From G025836975 sp040391135 (GTDB lineage: Bacteria > Pseudomonadota > Gammaproteobacteria > Burkholderiales > Burkholderiaceae_B), in NCBI GenBank assembly GCA_040391135.1, contig JBEBYL010000006.1, positions 1 through 64,000 of the forward strand: a stretch of DNA of 64,000 bases, given 5' to 3'. Of the stretch, positions 17,192 through 26,930 are shown one piece after another. How positions within the stretch are numbered: position 1 is the first letter of the stretch; each line of letters begins with the position of its first letter. Position numbers and translations under genes: made by a program. A model generated the notes under the pieces. The model worked only from the letters and a program-made list of their open reading frames with translations, searched no databases and had not been told where the DNA came from.

Positions 17192-17513
17192 TTTTTTAAC
17201 GGATCATCCGAGCCGTTCGGCGTTAAATCCCATAGAAGGCAAGGTGTCGAGGCCGGAAACGTTGCGCCCAGGACAAGAAATTTCCTATTTTTTTAATTGC
17301 CTAGTCGGGCTTACCCAAACGAAAAGTAACTCGACTGCAACCACTCTCTATTAAATAATCTTTTTTATTCAATTAAATAGATGCGTCCCTTATTTATATA
17401 GCTACATTTTATGCTGCATATAAATAGGGACGCACCCCAAATTATTTTTATTGCATGCAGGGCACGTTGGCGGTATTGTTGATTTCTGCACCGCAGCATT
17501 TCGTGAGCCCACC
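17192..17513. other. 322-base AT-rich intergenic region before gltB
   Basis: No gene is seen. The left third is ordinary, while 17280-17450 is strikingly AT-rich against GC-rich neighbours and contains the large inverted repeat reported at 17382-17434. It should include the gltBD promoter. The longest gltB frame begins at 17451, inside this region, but is not favoured. Confidence 0.6.
17382..17434. repeat. AT-rich inverted repeat (hairpin) upstream of gltB
   Basis: The left arm TGCGTCCCTTATTTATAT (17382-17399) and right arm ATATAAATAGGGACGCA (17418-17434) are complementary over 17 bases with a single bulged base, around an 18-base loop. No T-run follows, so it is not a simple terminator. It could be an operator, a transcript hairpin in the gltB leader, or a REP-like relic connected with the adjacent RAYT-like gene. 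Confidence 0.65.
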
Positions 17514-20500
17514 ATGCCCCAGTCTCTATTGCCTACCACCGTCTCCACGGTCGCGATCGACCCATCGCGCACCCTCCCTTCCGGCAGCCCGGAAATTCGC
17601 AGCGCCGCCCCCACGGCCCAAGGCTTGTACAGCCCGCATAACGAACATGACGCCTGTGGCGTGGGCTTCGTCGCTCATATAAAGGGGCGCAAAAGCCACG
17701 CCATCATCCAGCAAGGCCTGAAAATTCTTGAAAACCTGGATCATCGCGGCGCCGTCGGCGCGGATGAACTCATGGGCGACGGTGCGGGGATACTCATACA
17801 GATCCCTGACGCCCTGTACCGTGCGGACCTGGCTGCACAAGGCATAAAACTGCCTCCCCCCGACGAGTACGGCGTCGCCATGGTCTTCCTGCCCAAAGAG
17901 ACCGCATCGCGCCTGGCCTGTCAGCAGGAACTGGAGCGCGCCGTGCGCGACGAGGGCCAGGTGGTACTGGGCTGGCGCGATGTGCCCATTGATTCCGACA
18001 TGCCCATGTCGCCGACTGTGCGCGCCTGCGAGCCGGTGATCCGGCAGCTGTTCATCGGGCGCGGGGCCGACATCATGGTGCCGGACGCGCTGGAGCGCAA
18101 GCTGTACGTGATACGCAAGACCGCCAGCCACGCCATCCAGCATATGCGGCTGGCTCATGGACAAGAATATTTCGTGCCCTCGATCTCGGTGCGCACGGTG
18201 GTCTATAAAGGCCTGCTGCTGGCCAACCAGGTCGGCAGCTACTACCGCGACCTGGCCGATACCCGCGCCGTCTCGGCCCTGGCCATGGTGCACCAGCGCT
18301 TTTCGACCAACACCTTCCCCGCCTGGCCCCTTGCCCACCCTTATCGCATGATCGCCCATAACGGTGAAATCAATACCGTGAAGGGTAATTTCAATTGGCT
18401 GCGGGCGCGCGAAGGCATGATGCAATCGGCCGTGCTGGGCGCTGACCTGCCCAAGCTCTATCCCATCGTCTACGAAGGCCAGTCCGATACCGCCACCTTC
18501 GACAACTGCCTGGAATTGCTGGTGATGTCCGGCTATTCGCTGGCGCACGCCATGATGATGATGATTCCCGAAGCCTGGGAGCAGCATGCCGACATGGACG
18601 AAAACCGGCGCGCCTTCTATGAATACCACGCCGCCATGATGGAACCCTGGGATGGCCCGGCGGCCGTGGCCTTTACCGACGGCCGCCAGATCGGCGCCAC
18701 GCTGGACCGCAACGGCCTGCGCCCGGCACGCTATTTGATCACGGACGACGACATGGTCATCATGGCGTCCGAAGCCGGCACGCTGTCCATTCCGGAACAC
18801 CGGATCATCAAGAAATGGCGCCTGCAGCCGGGCAAGATGTTCCTGATCGACCTGCAGCAAGGCCGGATCATCGACGATTCCGAAATCAAATCGCAGCTGG
18901 CCAACATGCGGCCATACCGCCAATGGATCGAACGCCTGCGTTTGAAGCTGGAATCGCTGCCCGCCCAGAAACGGGACGATGCCGCCAACAAGGGCACGTC
19001 GCTGCTGGATCGACAGCAGGCTTTCGGGTGGACTCAGGAGGACTTCAAGTTCGTCCTGCAGCCCATGGCGGCCAATGGCGAGGAAGCCACCGGGTCGATG
19101 GGCAACGATGCCCCGCTGGCCGTGCTGTCTAACCGTTCCAAGCCCTTCTACAATTATTTTCGCCAGCTTTTCGCGCAGGTCACCAATCCGCCCATCGACC
19201 CCATACGCGAACAACTGGTGATGTCTTTGGTGTCCTTCATCGGACCCAAGCCCAATCTGCTGGATATCAACAATGTAAATCCGCCCTTGCGCCTGGAAGT
19301 TTCGCAGCCGGTTCTGGACGACGCCGCGATGGCGCAGATCCGCCATATCGCGGACATCACATCCAGCAAGTTCCGCAGCTTCGAGCTGGACATCACCTAT
19401 CCGGTGGCCTGGGGCCCCGATGGCATTGAAGCCTGTATCGCCGCGCTGTGCTCGAACGCGGCCGATGCCGTGCGCAGCGGCTACAACATCCTGCTCATCA
19501 CCGACCGCAAGGTCGATAGCGAACATGTGGCCATCCCCGCGCTACTGGCGACTTCGGCAATACACCTGCACCTGATACGCGCCGGCCTGCGCACCAATAC
19601 CGGCCTGGTGGTGGAAACGGGCTCGGCCCGCGAAGTTCATCACTTCGCGTTGCTGGGCGGCTATGGCGCCGAAGCCATACACCCCTACCTGGCGCTGGAA
19701 TCGCTGGCGACACTGCCGCAACCCGACATCGCGATCAAGAACTACATCAAGGCCATCGGCAAGGGCTTGAACAAGGTCATGTCCAAAATGGGCATCTCGA
19801 CCTATATGTCCTACACCGGCGCGCAGATCTTCGAGGCCGTCGGACTGAACTCCAGCCTTGTCGAAAAGTATTTCACCGGCACCTCGAGCAACATCGAAGG
19901 CATAGGCATATTCGAAGTCGCCGAAGAGGCCCTGCGTGCGCACCGCGCCGCGTTCAGCAGCGATCCCGTGCTGGCCGACGCCCTGGATGCCGGCGGCGAC
20001 TACGCGTGGCGCGTCCGCGGCGAAGACCACATGTGGACCCCCGACTCGATCGCCAAGCTGCAGCATGCCGCGCGCGCCAACAACTACAGCACCTACAAGG
20101 AATACGCCCAACTGATCAACGATCAGTCGCGCCGACACATGACGCTGCGCGGCCTGTTCGAATTCAAGGTCGATCCGTCGCGCGCCATTCCCTTGAGCGA
20201 GGTCGAACCGGCCAAGGATATCGTCAAGCGTTTCGCCACCGGCGCCATGTCGCTGGGTTCGATTTCGACCGAAGCGCATGCGACGCTGGCCGTGGCCATG
20301 AACCGCATAGGCGGCAAGTCCAACACCGGCGAAGGCGGCGAAGATGAAATGCGCTACCGCGCCGAGATGCGCGCCGGCAAGCCCACCGTAAGGAAAGGCG
20401 ATACGCTGGCTTCCTTCCTGGGGACGGACCGCATCGAAGCCGACGTTCACCTGGCCGCCGGCGATTCGCTGCGCTCGCGTATCAAGCAAGTGGCTTCGGG

Positions 20501-22271
20501 GCGCTTTGGGGTCTCGGCCGAGTACCTCTCCAGCGCGGACCAGATCCAGATCAAGATGGCGCAAGGCGCCAAGCCCGGCGAAGGCGGGCAACTGCCCGGC
20601 CACAAGGTAACGGAATACATCGCCAAGCTGCGCTATTCCGTGCCCGGCGTCGGCCTTATTTCGCCGCCGCCGCACCATGACATCTATTCCATCGAAGACT
20701 TGGCGCAACTGATACACGACTTGAAGAACGTGAATCCGCGTGCGTCGATCTCGGTGAAGCTGGTGTCCGAAGTGGGTGTCGGCACCGTCGCGACAGGCGT
20801 TGCCAAGGCCAAGGCCGATCACGTCGTGATCGCCGGACACGATGGCGGCACCGGCGCTTCGCCCGTGTCGTCGATCAAGCATGCCGGCACGCCGTGGGAG
20901 CTGGGCCTGGCTGAAACCCAGCAGACGCTGCTGCTGAACAATTTGCGCAACCGCATCCGGGTCCAGGCCGACGGCCAGATGAAAACAGGGCGCGACGTTG
21001 CCATAGGCGCCTTGCTGGGCGCCGACGAGTTCGGCTTCGCCACGGCCCCGCTGGTCGTGGAAGGCTGCATCATGATGCGCAAATGCCATCTGAACACCTG
21101 CCCGGTCGGCGTCGCCACGCAAGATCCCGTCCTGCGCAAGAAGTTCCAGGGCAAGCCCGAGCACGTGGTGAACTACTTCTTCTTCGTCGCCGAGGAAGTG
21201 CGCGAAATCATGGCGCAACTGGGCATCCGCCGCTTCGATGACATGGTGGGCCGCGTGGAGCTGCTGAACATGCGTTCGGGCATCGAGCACTGGAAGGCGC
21301 AGGGGCTGGATTTCAGCCGCGTCTTCCATGCCGTACCGGTTTCCACCCCTCTTTATCAGACCGAAGAGCAGGATCACGCGCTGGACCATGCGCTGGATCA
21401 CCAGTTGATCGAGCGCAGCAAGGCCGCCATCGAGCGCGGCGAGAAAGTCTCGTTCATCACGCCCGTGCGCAACCGCAACCGCACCATAGGAGCCATGCTC
21501 TCGGGCGTCGTGGCGTCGCGCTACGGCCATGAGGGTCTGCCCGACGACACCATACACATCCAGTGCAATGGCTCGGCGGGCCAGAGCTTCGGCGCTTTCC
21601 TGGCCCACGGCATTACGCTGGACCTGGTCGGCGAAGCCAACGACTATGTCGGCAAGGGTTTGTCGGGCGGCCGCATTGTCGTGCGCTCGCCCAATGACTT
21701 CCGCGGCTTCGGCCCCGACCACATCATTGCGGGCAACACCGTGCTTTACGGCGCGCTTTCGGGCGAAGCCTATTTCAACGGGGTGGCCGGAGAACGCTAC
21801 GCCGTGCGCAACTCGGGCGCGGCGACCGTGGTCGAAGGCACCGGAGACCATGGCTGCGAATACATGACCGGCGGCACCGTCGTGGTGCTGGGCGCCACCG
21901 GCCGCAACTTCGCCGCCGGCATGTCGGGCGGCGTGGCCTATGTCTGGGATCCGGAAAACACCTTCCGCCAACGCTGCAACCTGGCCATGGTCGAACTGGA
22001 GCGCGTCGTGCCGCATGCCGAACAAAATGAGCTGGGACAGATCGAAACCTGGCACAGCGCAATGCGCGGCGGCGAGCGGGAAACCGACGAGGCCATTTTG
22101 CGGCGCTTGATCGAGAACCACTACCGCTACACCGGCAGCTTCCGTTCACGCGACGTGCTGGACGACTGGGAGCAGTCGCGCCAGGCCTTCGTCAAGGTCA
22201 TGCCTGTCGAGTACCGCCGCGCATTGGGCGAACTCTGGCGTGCCGCCAACCCACAACAAATTGCTGCCTGA
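17514..22271 (+). CDS. gltB: Glutamate synthase (NADPH) large subunit
   Basis: A protein of 1585 residues that makes glutamate from glutamine and 2-oxoglutarate. The class-II amidotransferase nucleophile is Cys48 in EHDACGVGF; the preceding 47 residues would be removed as a propeptide, as in E. coli. The central and FMN domains follow with GAKPGEGGQLPGHKV and GHDGGTGASPVSSIKHAG, then the iron-sulfur cluster cysteines in CHLNTCPVGVATQDP, and the GXGXG domain near the C-terminus. Length and domain order are complete. The ATG at 17514 is chosen over 17451 because it gives a propeptide of normal length; no strong RBS is seen for either. It is followed 9 bases later by gltD. Confidence 0.97.
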   Translation: MPQSLLPTTVSTVAIDPSRTLPSGSPEIRSAAPTAQGLYSPHNEHDACGVGFVAHIKGRKSHAIIQQGLKILENLDHRGAVGADELMGDGAGILIQIPDALYRADLAAQGIKLPPPDEYGVAMVFLPKETASRLACQQELERAVRDEGQVVLGWRDVPIDSDMPMSPTVRACEPVIRQLFIGRGADIMVPDALERKLYVIRKTASHAIQHMRLAHGQEYFVPSISVRTVVYKGLLLANQVGSYYRDLADTRAVSALAMVHQRFSTNTFPAWPLAHPYRMIAHNGEINTVKGNFNWLRAREGMMQSAVLGADLPKLYPIVYEGQSDTATFDNCLELLVMSGYSLAHAMMMMIPEAWEQHADMDENRRAFYEYHAAMMEPWDGPAAVAFTDGRQIGATLDRNGLRPARYLITDDDMVIMASEAGTLSIPEHRIIKKWRLQPGKMFLIDLQQGRIIDDSEIKSQLANMRPYRQWIERLRLKLESLPAQKRDDAANKGTSLLDRQQAFGWTQEDFKFVLQPMAANGEEATGSMGNDAPLAVLSNRSKPFYNYFRQLFAQVTNPPIDPIREQLVMSLVSFIGPKPNLLDINNVNPPLRLEVSQPVLDDAAMAQIRHIADITSSKFRSFELDITYPVAWGPDGIEACIAALCSNAADAVRSGYNILLITDRKVDSEHVAIPALLATSAIHLHLIRAGLRTNTGLVVETGSAREVHHFALLGGYGAEAIHPYLALESLATLPQPDIAIKNYIKAIGKGLNKVMSKMGISTYMSYTGAQIFEAVGLNSSLVEKYFTGTSSNIEGIGIFEVAEEALRAHRAAFSSDPVLADALDAGGDYAWRVRGEDHMWTPDSIAKLQHAARANNYSTYKEYAQLINDQSRRHMTLRGLFEFKVDPSRAIPLSEVEPAKDIVKRFATGAMSLGSISTEAHATLAVAMNRIGGKSNTGEGGEDEMRYRAEMRAGKPTVRKGDTLASFLGTDRIEADVHLAAGDSLRSRIKQVASGRFGVSAEYLSSADQIQIKMAQGAKPGEGGQLPGHKVTEYIAKLRYSVPGVGLISPPPHHDIYSIEDLAQLIHDLKNVNPRASISVKLVSEVGVGTVATGVAKAKADHVVIAGHDGGTGASPVSSIKHAGTPWELGLAETQQTLLLNNLRNRIRVQADGQMKTGRDVAIGALLGADEFGFATAPLVVEGCIMMRKCHLNTCPVGVATQDPVLRKKFQGKPEHVVNYFFFVAEEVREIMAQLGIRRFDDMVGRVELLNMRSGIEHWKAQGLDFSRVFHAVPVSTPLYQTEEQDHALDHALDHQLIERSKAAIERGEKVSFITPVRNRNRTIGAMLSGVVASRYGHEGLPDDTIHIQCNGSAGQSFGAFLAHGITLDLVGEANDYVGKGLSGGRIVVRSPNDFRGFGPDHIIAGNTVLYGALSGEAYFNGVAGERYAVRNSGAATVVEGTGDHGCEYMTGGTVVVLGATGRNFAAGMSGGVAYVWDPENTFRQRCNLAMVELERVVPHAEQNELGQIETWHSAMRGGERETDEAILRRLIENHYRYTGSFRSRDVLDDWEQSRQAFVKVMPVEYRRALGELWRAANPQQIAA

Positions 22272-22280
22272 GGAAGAATA

Positions 22281-23744
22281 ATGGGCAAGATTACCGGCTT
22301 TCTTGAATTTCAACGCGTCAAAGAAACCTATGAAGCGCCGCTCGTGCGCCTTAAGCACTGGAGCGAATTCGTCAATACACTGACCGACGACGAAGCCAAG
22401 CAACAGGGCGCGCGCTGCATGGATTGCGGCATACCGTTCTGTACCAGCGGCTGCCCCGTCAACAACATCATCCCCGACTGGAACGACCTGGTCTACAAGC
22501 AGGACTGGCGCCGCGCGCTGGACGTGCTGCATTCGACCAACAATTTTCCCGAGTTCACGGGACGCGTCTGCCCGGCGCCCTGCGAAGCCGCCTGTACCCT
22601 GAACATCAACAACGACGCCGTCGGCATCAAGTCGATAGAACACGCCATCATCGACAAGGGCTGGGCGCAAGGCTGGGTGGCGCCGCAGCCGCCCGACAGG
22701 AAAACCGGCAAAAAGGTTGCCGTGGTCGGCTCCGGCCCCGCCGGGCTTGCCTGCGCGCAGCAGTTGGCGCGTGCGGGCCACTCCGTGACCGTATTCGAAA
22801 AAAGCAATCGCATCGGCGGCCTGCTGCGCTATGGCATCCCCGACTTCAAGCTGGAAAAAACGCATATCGACCGCCGCCTGGCTCAAATGGAAGCCGAGGG
22901 CGTGGAGTTCCGCCCATCCACCTATGTGGGCGCCCAGGAGCATGCCGAAGACGGCTTGAATGTGCGTACGCCTGAATCCCTGCGGGAAGAGTTCGATGCG
23001 GTTGTGCTGACCGGCGGCTCGGAAACCCCGCGCGATCTGCCTGTGCCGGGACGCGAGTTACGCGGCGTGCATTTCGCCATGGACTTTCTGCGCCAGCAGA
23101 ACAAGGCCACCAACGGCGATCGGCTGAGCAAGCAAATTTCCGCCAAGGGCAAGCACGTTATCGTCATCGGCGGCGGCGACACCGGTTCGGACTGCGTCGG
23201 CACCAGCAACCGGCAAGGCGCGGCCTCGGTCACGCAATTCGAACTGATGCCCAAGGCGCCCGACGTAGAGGACAAACCGCTGACCTGGCCTTACTGGCCT
23301 CTTAAGCTGCGCACGTCTTCCTCGCACGAAGAGGGTTGCGAGCGCGACTGGGCCGTGGCCACCAAATCATTTGAAGGCAAGAACGGCAAAATCGAAAAGC
23401 TGATCGCGGTCCGCCTGGAATGGTTCAAGGACAAAGCCACCGGCCAGATGAAGATGCGCGAGGTGGAAGGGTCGCAGTTCGAGCTTCCCGCCGATCTGGT
23501 GCTGCTTGCCATGGGCTTCGTGGCGCCGGTCAAGAATGTGCTGGACGCCTTCGGCGTGGACCAGGACGCGCGCGGCAATGCGCGGGCCAATACCGACGAC
23601 TATGTCACCAATGTCGGCAAAGTGTTCGCCGCCGGCGATATGCGCCGCGGACAGTCGCTGGTGGTCTGGGCCATACGCGAAGGCCGGCAGTGCGCCCGCT
23701 CGGTCGATGAGTTCCTGATGGGGTCCAGCACGCTGCCGCGCTAG
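22281..23744 (+). CDS. gltD: Glutamate synthase (NADPH) small subunit
   Basis: A 487-residue subunit that carries electrons from NADPH through FAD and [4Fe-4S] clusters to GltB. Cluster ligands are seen in CMDCGIPFCTSGCPVNN and CPAPCEAACTLN near the N-terminus. FAD binding is at VVGSGPAGLACAQQLA, NADPH binding at VIVIGGGDTGSDCVG, and the C-terminal GKVFAAGDMRRGQSLVVWAI is the family motif. GAGGAAG lies seven bases before the ATG, straight after the gltB stop, so the two subunits are made from one transcript. Confidence 0.97.
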   Translation: MGKITGFLEFQRVKETYEAPLVRLKHWSEFVNTLTDDEAKQQGARCMDCGIPFCTSGCPVNNIIPDWNDLVYKQDWRRALDVLHSTNNFPEFTGRVCPAPCEAACTLNINNDAVGIKSIEHAIIDKGWAQGWVAPQPPDRKTGKKVAVVGSGPAGLACAQQLARAGHSVTVFEKSNRIGGLLRYGIPDFKLEKTHIDRRLAQMEAEGVEFRPSTYVGAQEHAEDGLNVRTPESLREEFDAVVLTGGSETPRDLPVPGRELRGVHFAMDFLRQQNKATNGDRLSKQISAKGKHVIVIGGGDTGSDCVGTSNRQGAASVTQFELMPKAPDVEDKPLTWPYWPLKLRTSSSHEEGCERDWAVATKSFEGKNGKIEKLIAVRLEWFKDKATGQMKMREVEGSQFELPADLVLLAMGFVAPVKNVLDAFGVDQDARGNARANTDDYVTNVGKVFAAGDMRRGQSLVVWAIREGRQCARSVDEFLMGSSTLPR

Positions 23745-23866
23745 GCGTAGCGCATTTCATGGAGCGCCGTCCGGCGCGATTCAGCGGACAGTAAGCATTC
23801 CGCTGCCGTGGCGCTTGTGGCGGCGTCCATATCACGCGAAAATGAGTGCCCGCAAGCACTTGAAGC

Positions 23867-24451
23867 ATGATGAAGACGCCGCCGCCCCAATCCCCGCCTT
23901 CCCTGTTCACCCTGTTCCTGGCATTCTCGCGCTTGGGCGTCACCAGTTTCGGAGGCGGCCTTAGCGGCTGGATCATGCGCGAGTTCGTGCATAGCCGCAA
24001 ATGGATCTCGGAAAAGGAATTCGTCAGCGGACTGGCGCTGTCCCAGGCGTTCCCGGGCATCAATGTCGTCAACCTTTCCATCTGGATAGGCTACCGGCTG
24101 CGTGGCGGCAAGGGCGCGCTGGCGGCGGCGCTGGGCATGGTCGTGCCCGCCATGGGTGTAGCCATCCTCATGGCCATGGCGTTTGCACAGGTTGCGCATT
24201 CGCGAACCGCCCATCTGGCGCTGGCGGGCATCGCCGCGGCCGCTATCGGCCTGTCCCTCGAGATGGGTTTGCGCACGGCCCGGCACGCCATGGACGGATT
24301 GGCTCCCATTCTGATCATGGCGGGCACCTTTGCCGCCATATTCGTATTCAGGCTGAACCTGGTCGGCGTCATCGCCGTGGCGGCGCCCTGCTCCATCGCC
24401 GTGGCCTGGCTGCGGACCCGGCGGCGGCACCGCCGCAGCAAACCCCTGTGA
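23867..24451 (+). CDS. chrA: Chromate transporter, N-terminal half (short-chain CHR)
   Basis: A 194-residue membrane protein equal to one half of the CHR superfamily. It shows FLAFSRLGVTSFGGGLSGWI and SQAFPGINVVNLSIWIGY, the glycine- and proline-rich chromate transporter motifs, and five or so hydrophobic segments. Paired half-length genes function together, in contrast with the single ~400-residue ChrA. The partner starts 44 bases later. CHR proteins export chromate or handle other oxyanions such as sulfate; substrate is not established. It is downstream of gltD after about 120 bases without a clear terminator. Confidence 0.82.
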   Translation: MMKTPPPQSPPSLFTLFLAFSRLGVTSFGGGLSGWIMREFVHSRKWISEKEFVSGLALSQAFPGINVVNLSIWIGYRLRGGKGALAAALGMVVPAMGVAILMAMAFAQVAHSRTAHLALAGIAAAAIGLSLEMGLRTARHAMDGLAPILIMAGTFAAIFVFRLNLVGVIAVAAPCSIAVAWLRTRRRHRRSKPL

Positions 24452-24495
24452 TCCATCCCGCCTGAAATTTTCGCCGCCAGCCCGCAGCCGACACC

Positions 24496-25023
24496 ATGCT
24501 AGAAATACTGATTCAGTTCATCCGCGTTTTTGCTCCGCTGTCCTTCCTGACCATAGGCGGGGGGCAAAGCATTATCCCCGCCATACATCAGCAGTCGGTG
24601 GTCGTGCATCAATGGATCAGCAACACCGAGTTCCTGGACATGTTCGCCTTGTCGCGTCTGGCGCCCGGACCGAAAACGTTGCTGGTCACGCTGGTGGGCT
24701 GGCAGGCGGCCGGCCTGGCAGGCGCGCTGGTCGCCTCGTTCGCCATTTTCGTGCCCTCGGCCGTGCTGGTGTATTACCTGGCCAAGCTTTGGGCGCGCTA
24801 CGAGGGCCGCCCTTTTATCCAGGCCATCGAGCGCGGCCTGGTACCTGTCGCCGCCGGCATGATCCTGGCCGCCACGGGGACCATACTGCGTGCGGCCGAA
24901 GGCGGCGCGTGGGCCTGGGGCGTAGCGGCCGCCTCGACGATCGCGCTGCTTTACACGCGCATCAGCCCTTTTCTTCTGCTTGGCCTGGGCGGACTGCTGT
25001 TCGTGCTGGTGCAGCCGGCCTGA
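24496..25023 (+). CDS. Chromate transporter, C-terminal half (short-chain CHR)
   Basis: The partner of the preceding gene, 175 residues. FLTIGGGQSIIPAIHQQSVV is the second-half counterpart of the family motif SFGGG, and FALSRLAPGPKTLLVTLVGW is the proline-rich segment. Several hydrophobic helices follow. Two-gene CHR systems are thought to form a heterodimer with opposite orientations of the two halves. The gene starts 44 bases after the first half and ends shortly before the facing TRAP permease gene. Confidence 0.82.
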   Translation: MLEILIQFIRVFAPLSFLTIGGGQSIIPAIHQQSVVVHQWISNTEFLDMFALSRLAPGPKTLLVTLVGWQAAGLAGALVASFAIFVPSAVLVYYLAKLWARYEGRPFIQAIERGLVPVAAGMILAATGTILRAAEGGAWAWGVAAASTIALLYTRISPFLLLGLGGLLFVLVQPA

Positions 25024-25071
25024 CAAGGCGGTCCGGCAACAACAGAGCAGGACCGCGCCGTCCCGCCCGCG

Positions 25072-26331
25072 CTAATGCAGGGTCAGTGCCGGGACATAGC
25101 TGAACAGGCCAAGCACCATCAGCGTCGCCAGATAAAACGGCATGAGTTCCCTGGTGGCATTGATGATGGAGACCCGGGCTATGGTGCTTGAGATGAATAG
25201 CGTCGTGCCCACCGGCGGCGTGAACAAGCCCACGCTCAAGTTCAGCACCATCATGATTCCCAGTTGCAGGGTGTCCAGGCCGATGCTGCCGGCCAAGGGC
25301 ACAAACATCGGCCCCAGCAGAAGGATTGCGGCGGGCAAGTCGATGAACATGCCCACAATCAGCATGATGATGTTCATGGCAAGGATGATCAGCCAGGGGT
25401 CCTGCAGGGTGTCCAGGCACCAGGCGGCGAAGGCCTGGGGAATTTGCGCATAGGTCACCAGCCATCCCACGACCGAGGATCCCATGATCACCAGCATGAC
25501 GACGCCGGTGGAGCATCCCGCACTGATCACGGCATCGACAAAGCGGCGCAGCGTCATGTCGCGATAGACGAATACCCCCATGGCGATGGCATAGAAAGTG
25601 GCCAGCACGGAGACCTCTGTCGGCGTCGCGATACCGAACCTGAGCAGGACCAGGATCAGAACCGGAAGCAGCAAGGCCGGCGCCGCCTGGATCAAGAGGC
25701 GATGGAAGCGTGTCCAATCGAAGGGTGTCCTGCTATGCGGAAAGCCGCGCAGGCGCGCCGACACATTGCACACCACGATAAATGCCGTCGTAATCACCAG
25801 GCCGGGCAAGACCCCTGCAAAGAACAGGGCGCTGATGGACACTCCCGATACCAGGGAGTAGAGAATCAGCGGGATGGACGGCGGTATCAGCACGGCGATC
25901 ATCGACGAGGCGGCGTTATTCGCGGCGGTAAAACCCGCCGGATAGCCCTCCTTCTTTTGCCACGGGATAAGCATGGATCCCAGCGCTGTCGCGTCGGCAA
26001 CGGCGGAACCCGATACGCCGCCGAACACGGCGGAGCCGACCACCGTTACGGACCCCAGCCCGCCCCGATAGCGCTGCACCAGGATGGTGGCAAACTGGAT
26101 CAGGTTGCGGCCCAGTTCGCCGCTCATCATCAGGCTGCCGGCCAGGATGAAGAACGGCAAGGCCAGCATGGGGAAGGACTGCGTCGGCGCAAACATCTGC
26201 TGGGCCACGACCATAAGCGGCGGGAAGTCGGCCGAGGCGACCGCCACGCCGGAGGCGATGACCAGCACGTGGCCGACCGGCACGGCCAGAAACAACAGCA
26301 GAAAGAAGGTAAATCCCAGGGTGGCGATCAT
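25072..26331 (-). CDS. dctM: TRAP transporter large permease (DctM)
   Basis: A 419-residue inner-membrane protein of about 12 helices, the transport subunit of a tripartite ATP-independent periplasmic (TRAP) system that imports organic acids using a sodium gradient. Motifs include FFILAGSLMMSGELGRNLIQFA, GVSGSAVADATALGSMLIPW, NNAASSMIAVLIPPSIPLILY and NLSVGLFTPPVGTTLF. The start at 26331 overlaps the stop of dctQ by four bases (ATGA); the longer frame up to 26412 only reads into dctQ. With the receptor DctP and small permease DctQ it makes a full importer, placed with transketolase and SDR genes. Confidence 0.93.
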   Translation of the reverse strand: MIATLGFTFFLLLFLAVPVGHVLVIASGVAVASADFPPLMVVAQQMFAPTQSFPMLALPFFILAGSLMMSGELGRNLIQFATILVQRYRGGLGSVTVVGSAVFGGVSGSAVADATALGSMLIPWQKKEGYPAGFTAANNAASSMIAVLIPPSIPLILYSLVSGVSISALFFAGVLPGLVITTAFIVVCNVSARLRGFPHSRTPFDWTRFHRLLIQAAPALLLPVLILVLLRFGIATPTEVSVLATFYAIAMGVFVYRDMTLRRFVDAVISAGCSTGVVMLVIMGSSVVGWLVTYAQIPQAFAAWCLDTLQDPWLIILAMNIIMLIVGMFIDLPAAILLLGPMFVPLAGSIGLDTLQLGIMMVLNLSVGLFTPPVGTTLFISSTIARVSIINATRELMPFYLATLMVLGLFSYVPALTLH

Positions 26332-26930
26332 AGCGGGCTCTCCTCCGGGTTGGGTTGAGGAAGCGCGGACTTTCCAAGAATGCAGACACGGATGAATATC
26401 GTGAAGCTGCACAAGGCGGTTCCGCCCACACCGTACATCAAGGCGTAGTAGCCCCAGCTATTGGGTATGGCCAGCAGCGGGCTGCGCTCGGACGAAACGA
26501 TATCGGCCACGTCCCACACCACCGAGGACAGAAAGGCATAGGCCAGCATGACAAGCAGATAGATGGCCAGCGCAAGAAAATACCCGCCGCGCTCGCCGAT
26601 CAGGGAAAACAGCAGGTCAACGGCGATATGGGCGCCGCGCTGCACCGCGATTACGATCCCGCCCGCTATCAGCCACGGAAACAACTGGGCGGGGATTTCG
26701 CTTATCCACTCGATGCCACCTTCATGGAAGGCATAGCGGGCGGCCACATTGGCGCCCAGCAGGACCAGCAACGCAATCGAGGAAGCCAGGATCATCGCGT
26801 TGCTGATCAGGCCGACCACCCAATCGATGGCCAGCGTCATTTTCATGATCCGGCCGCGGCTGACGGTTATCACGCTGTTGTCCGCAGGGATTTTGGTCAC
26901 GACGCTTTGATCAGTCATGGCCGGCACCAT
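26328..26930 (-). CDS. dctQ: TRAP transporter small permease (DctQ)
   Basis: A membrane protein of about 200 residues with four hydrophobic segments and the family region WISEIPAQLFPWLIAGGIVIA and AHIAVDLLF. It joins DctM in the TRAP complex and contacts the periplasmic receptor. It follows dctP directly: dctP TGA (26932-26930) overlaps the ATG at 26930 as TGATG, so that start is preferred; an ATG at 26918 is an alternative, and the GTG at 26933 is also possible. Its stop overlaps dctM. Confidence 0.9.
   Translation of the reverse strand: MVPAMTDQSVVTKIPADNSVITVSRGRIMKMTLAIDWVVGLISNAMILASSIALLVLLGANVAARYAFHEGGIEWISEIPAQLFPWLIAGGIVIAVQRGAHIAVDLLFSLIGERGGYFLALAIYLLVMLAYAFLSSVVWDVADIVSSERSPLLAIPNSWGYYALMYGVGGTALCSFTIFIRVCILGKSALPQPNPEESPL

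Noticed and set aside
19542..22121. 859-codon open frame on the minus strand inside gltB
   Set aside because: Antisense shadow of gltB, whose domains and catalytic residues are complete.
24496..25023. Chromate transporter split by frameshift from a single gene
   Set aside because: The halves are separated by 44 bases, the second has its own ATG, and two-gene CHR systems are known, so a natural pair is more likely.
25028..25056. Hairpin GCGGTCC/GGACCGC between the chromate transporter and dctM
   Set aside because: Seven-base arms with a 15-base loop and no T-run in either direction; not convincing as terminator.
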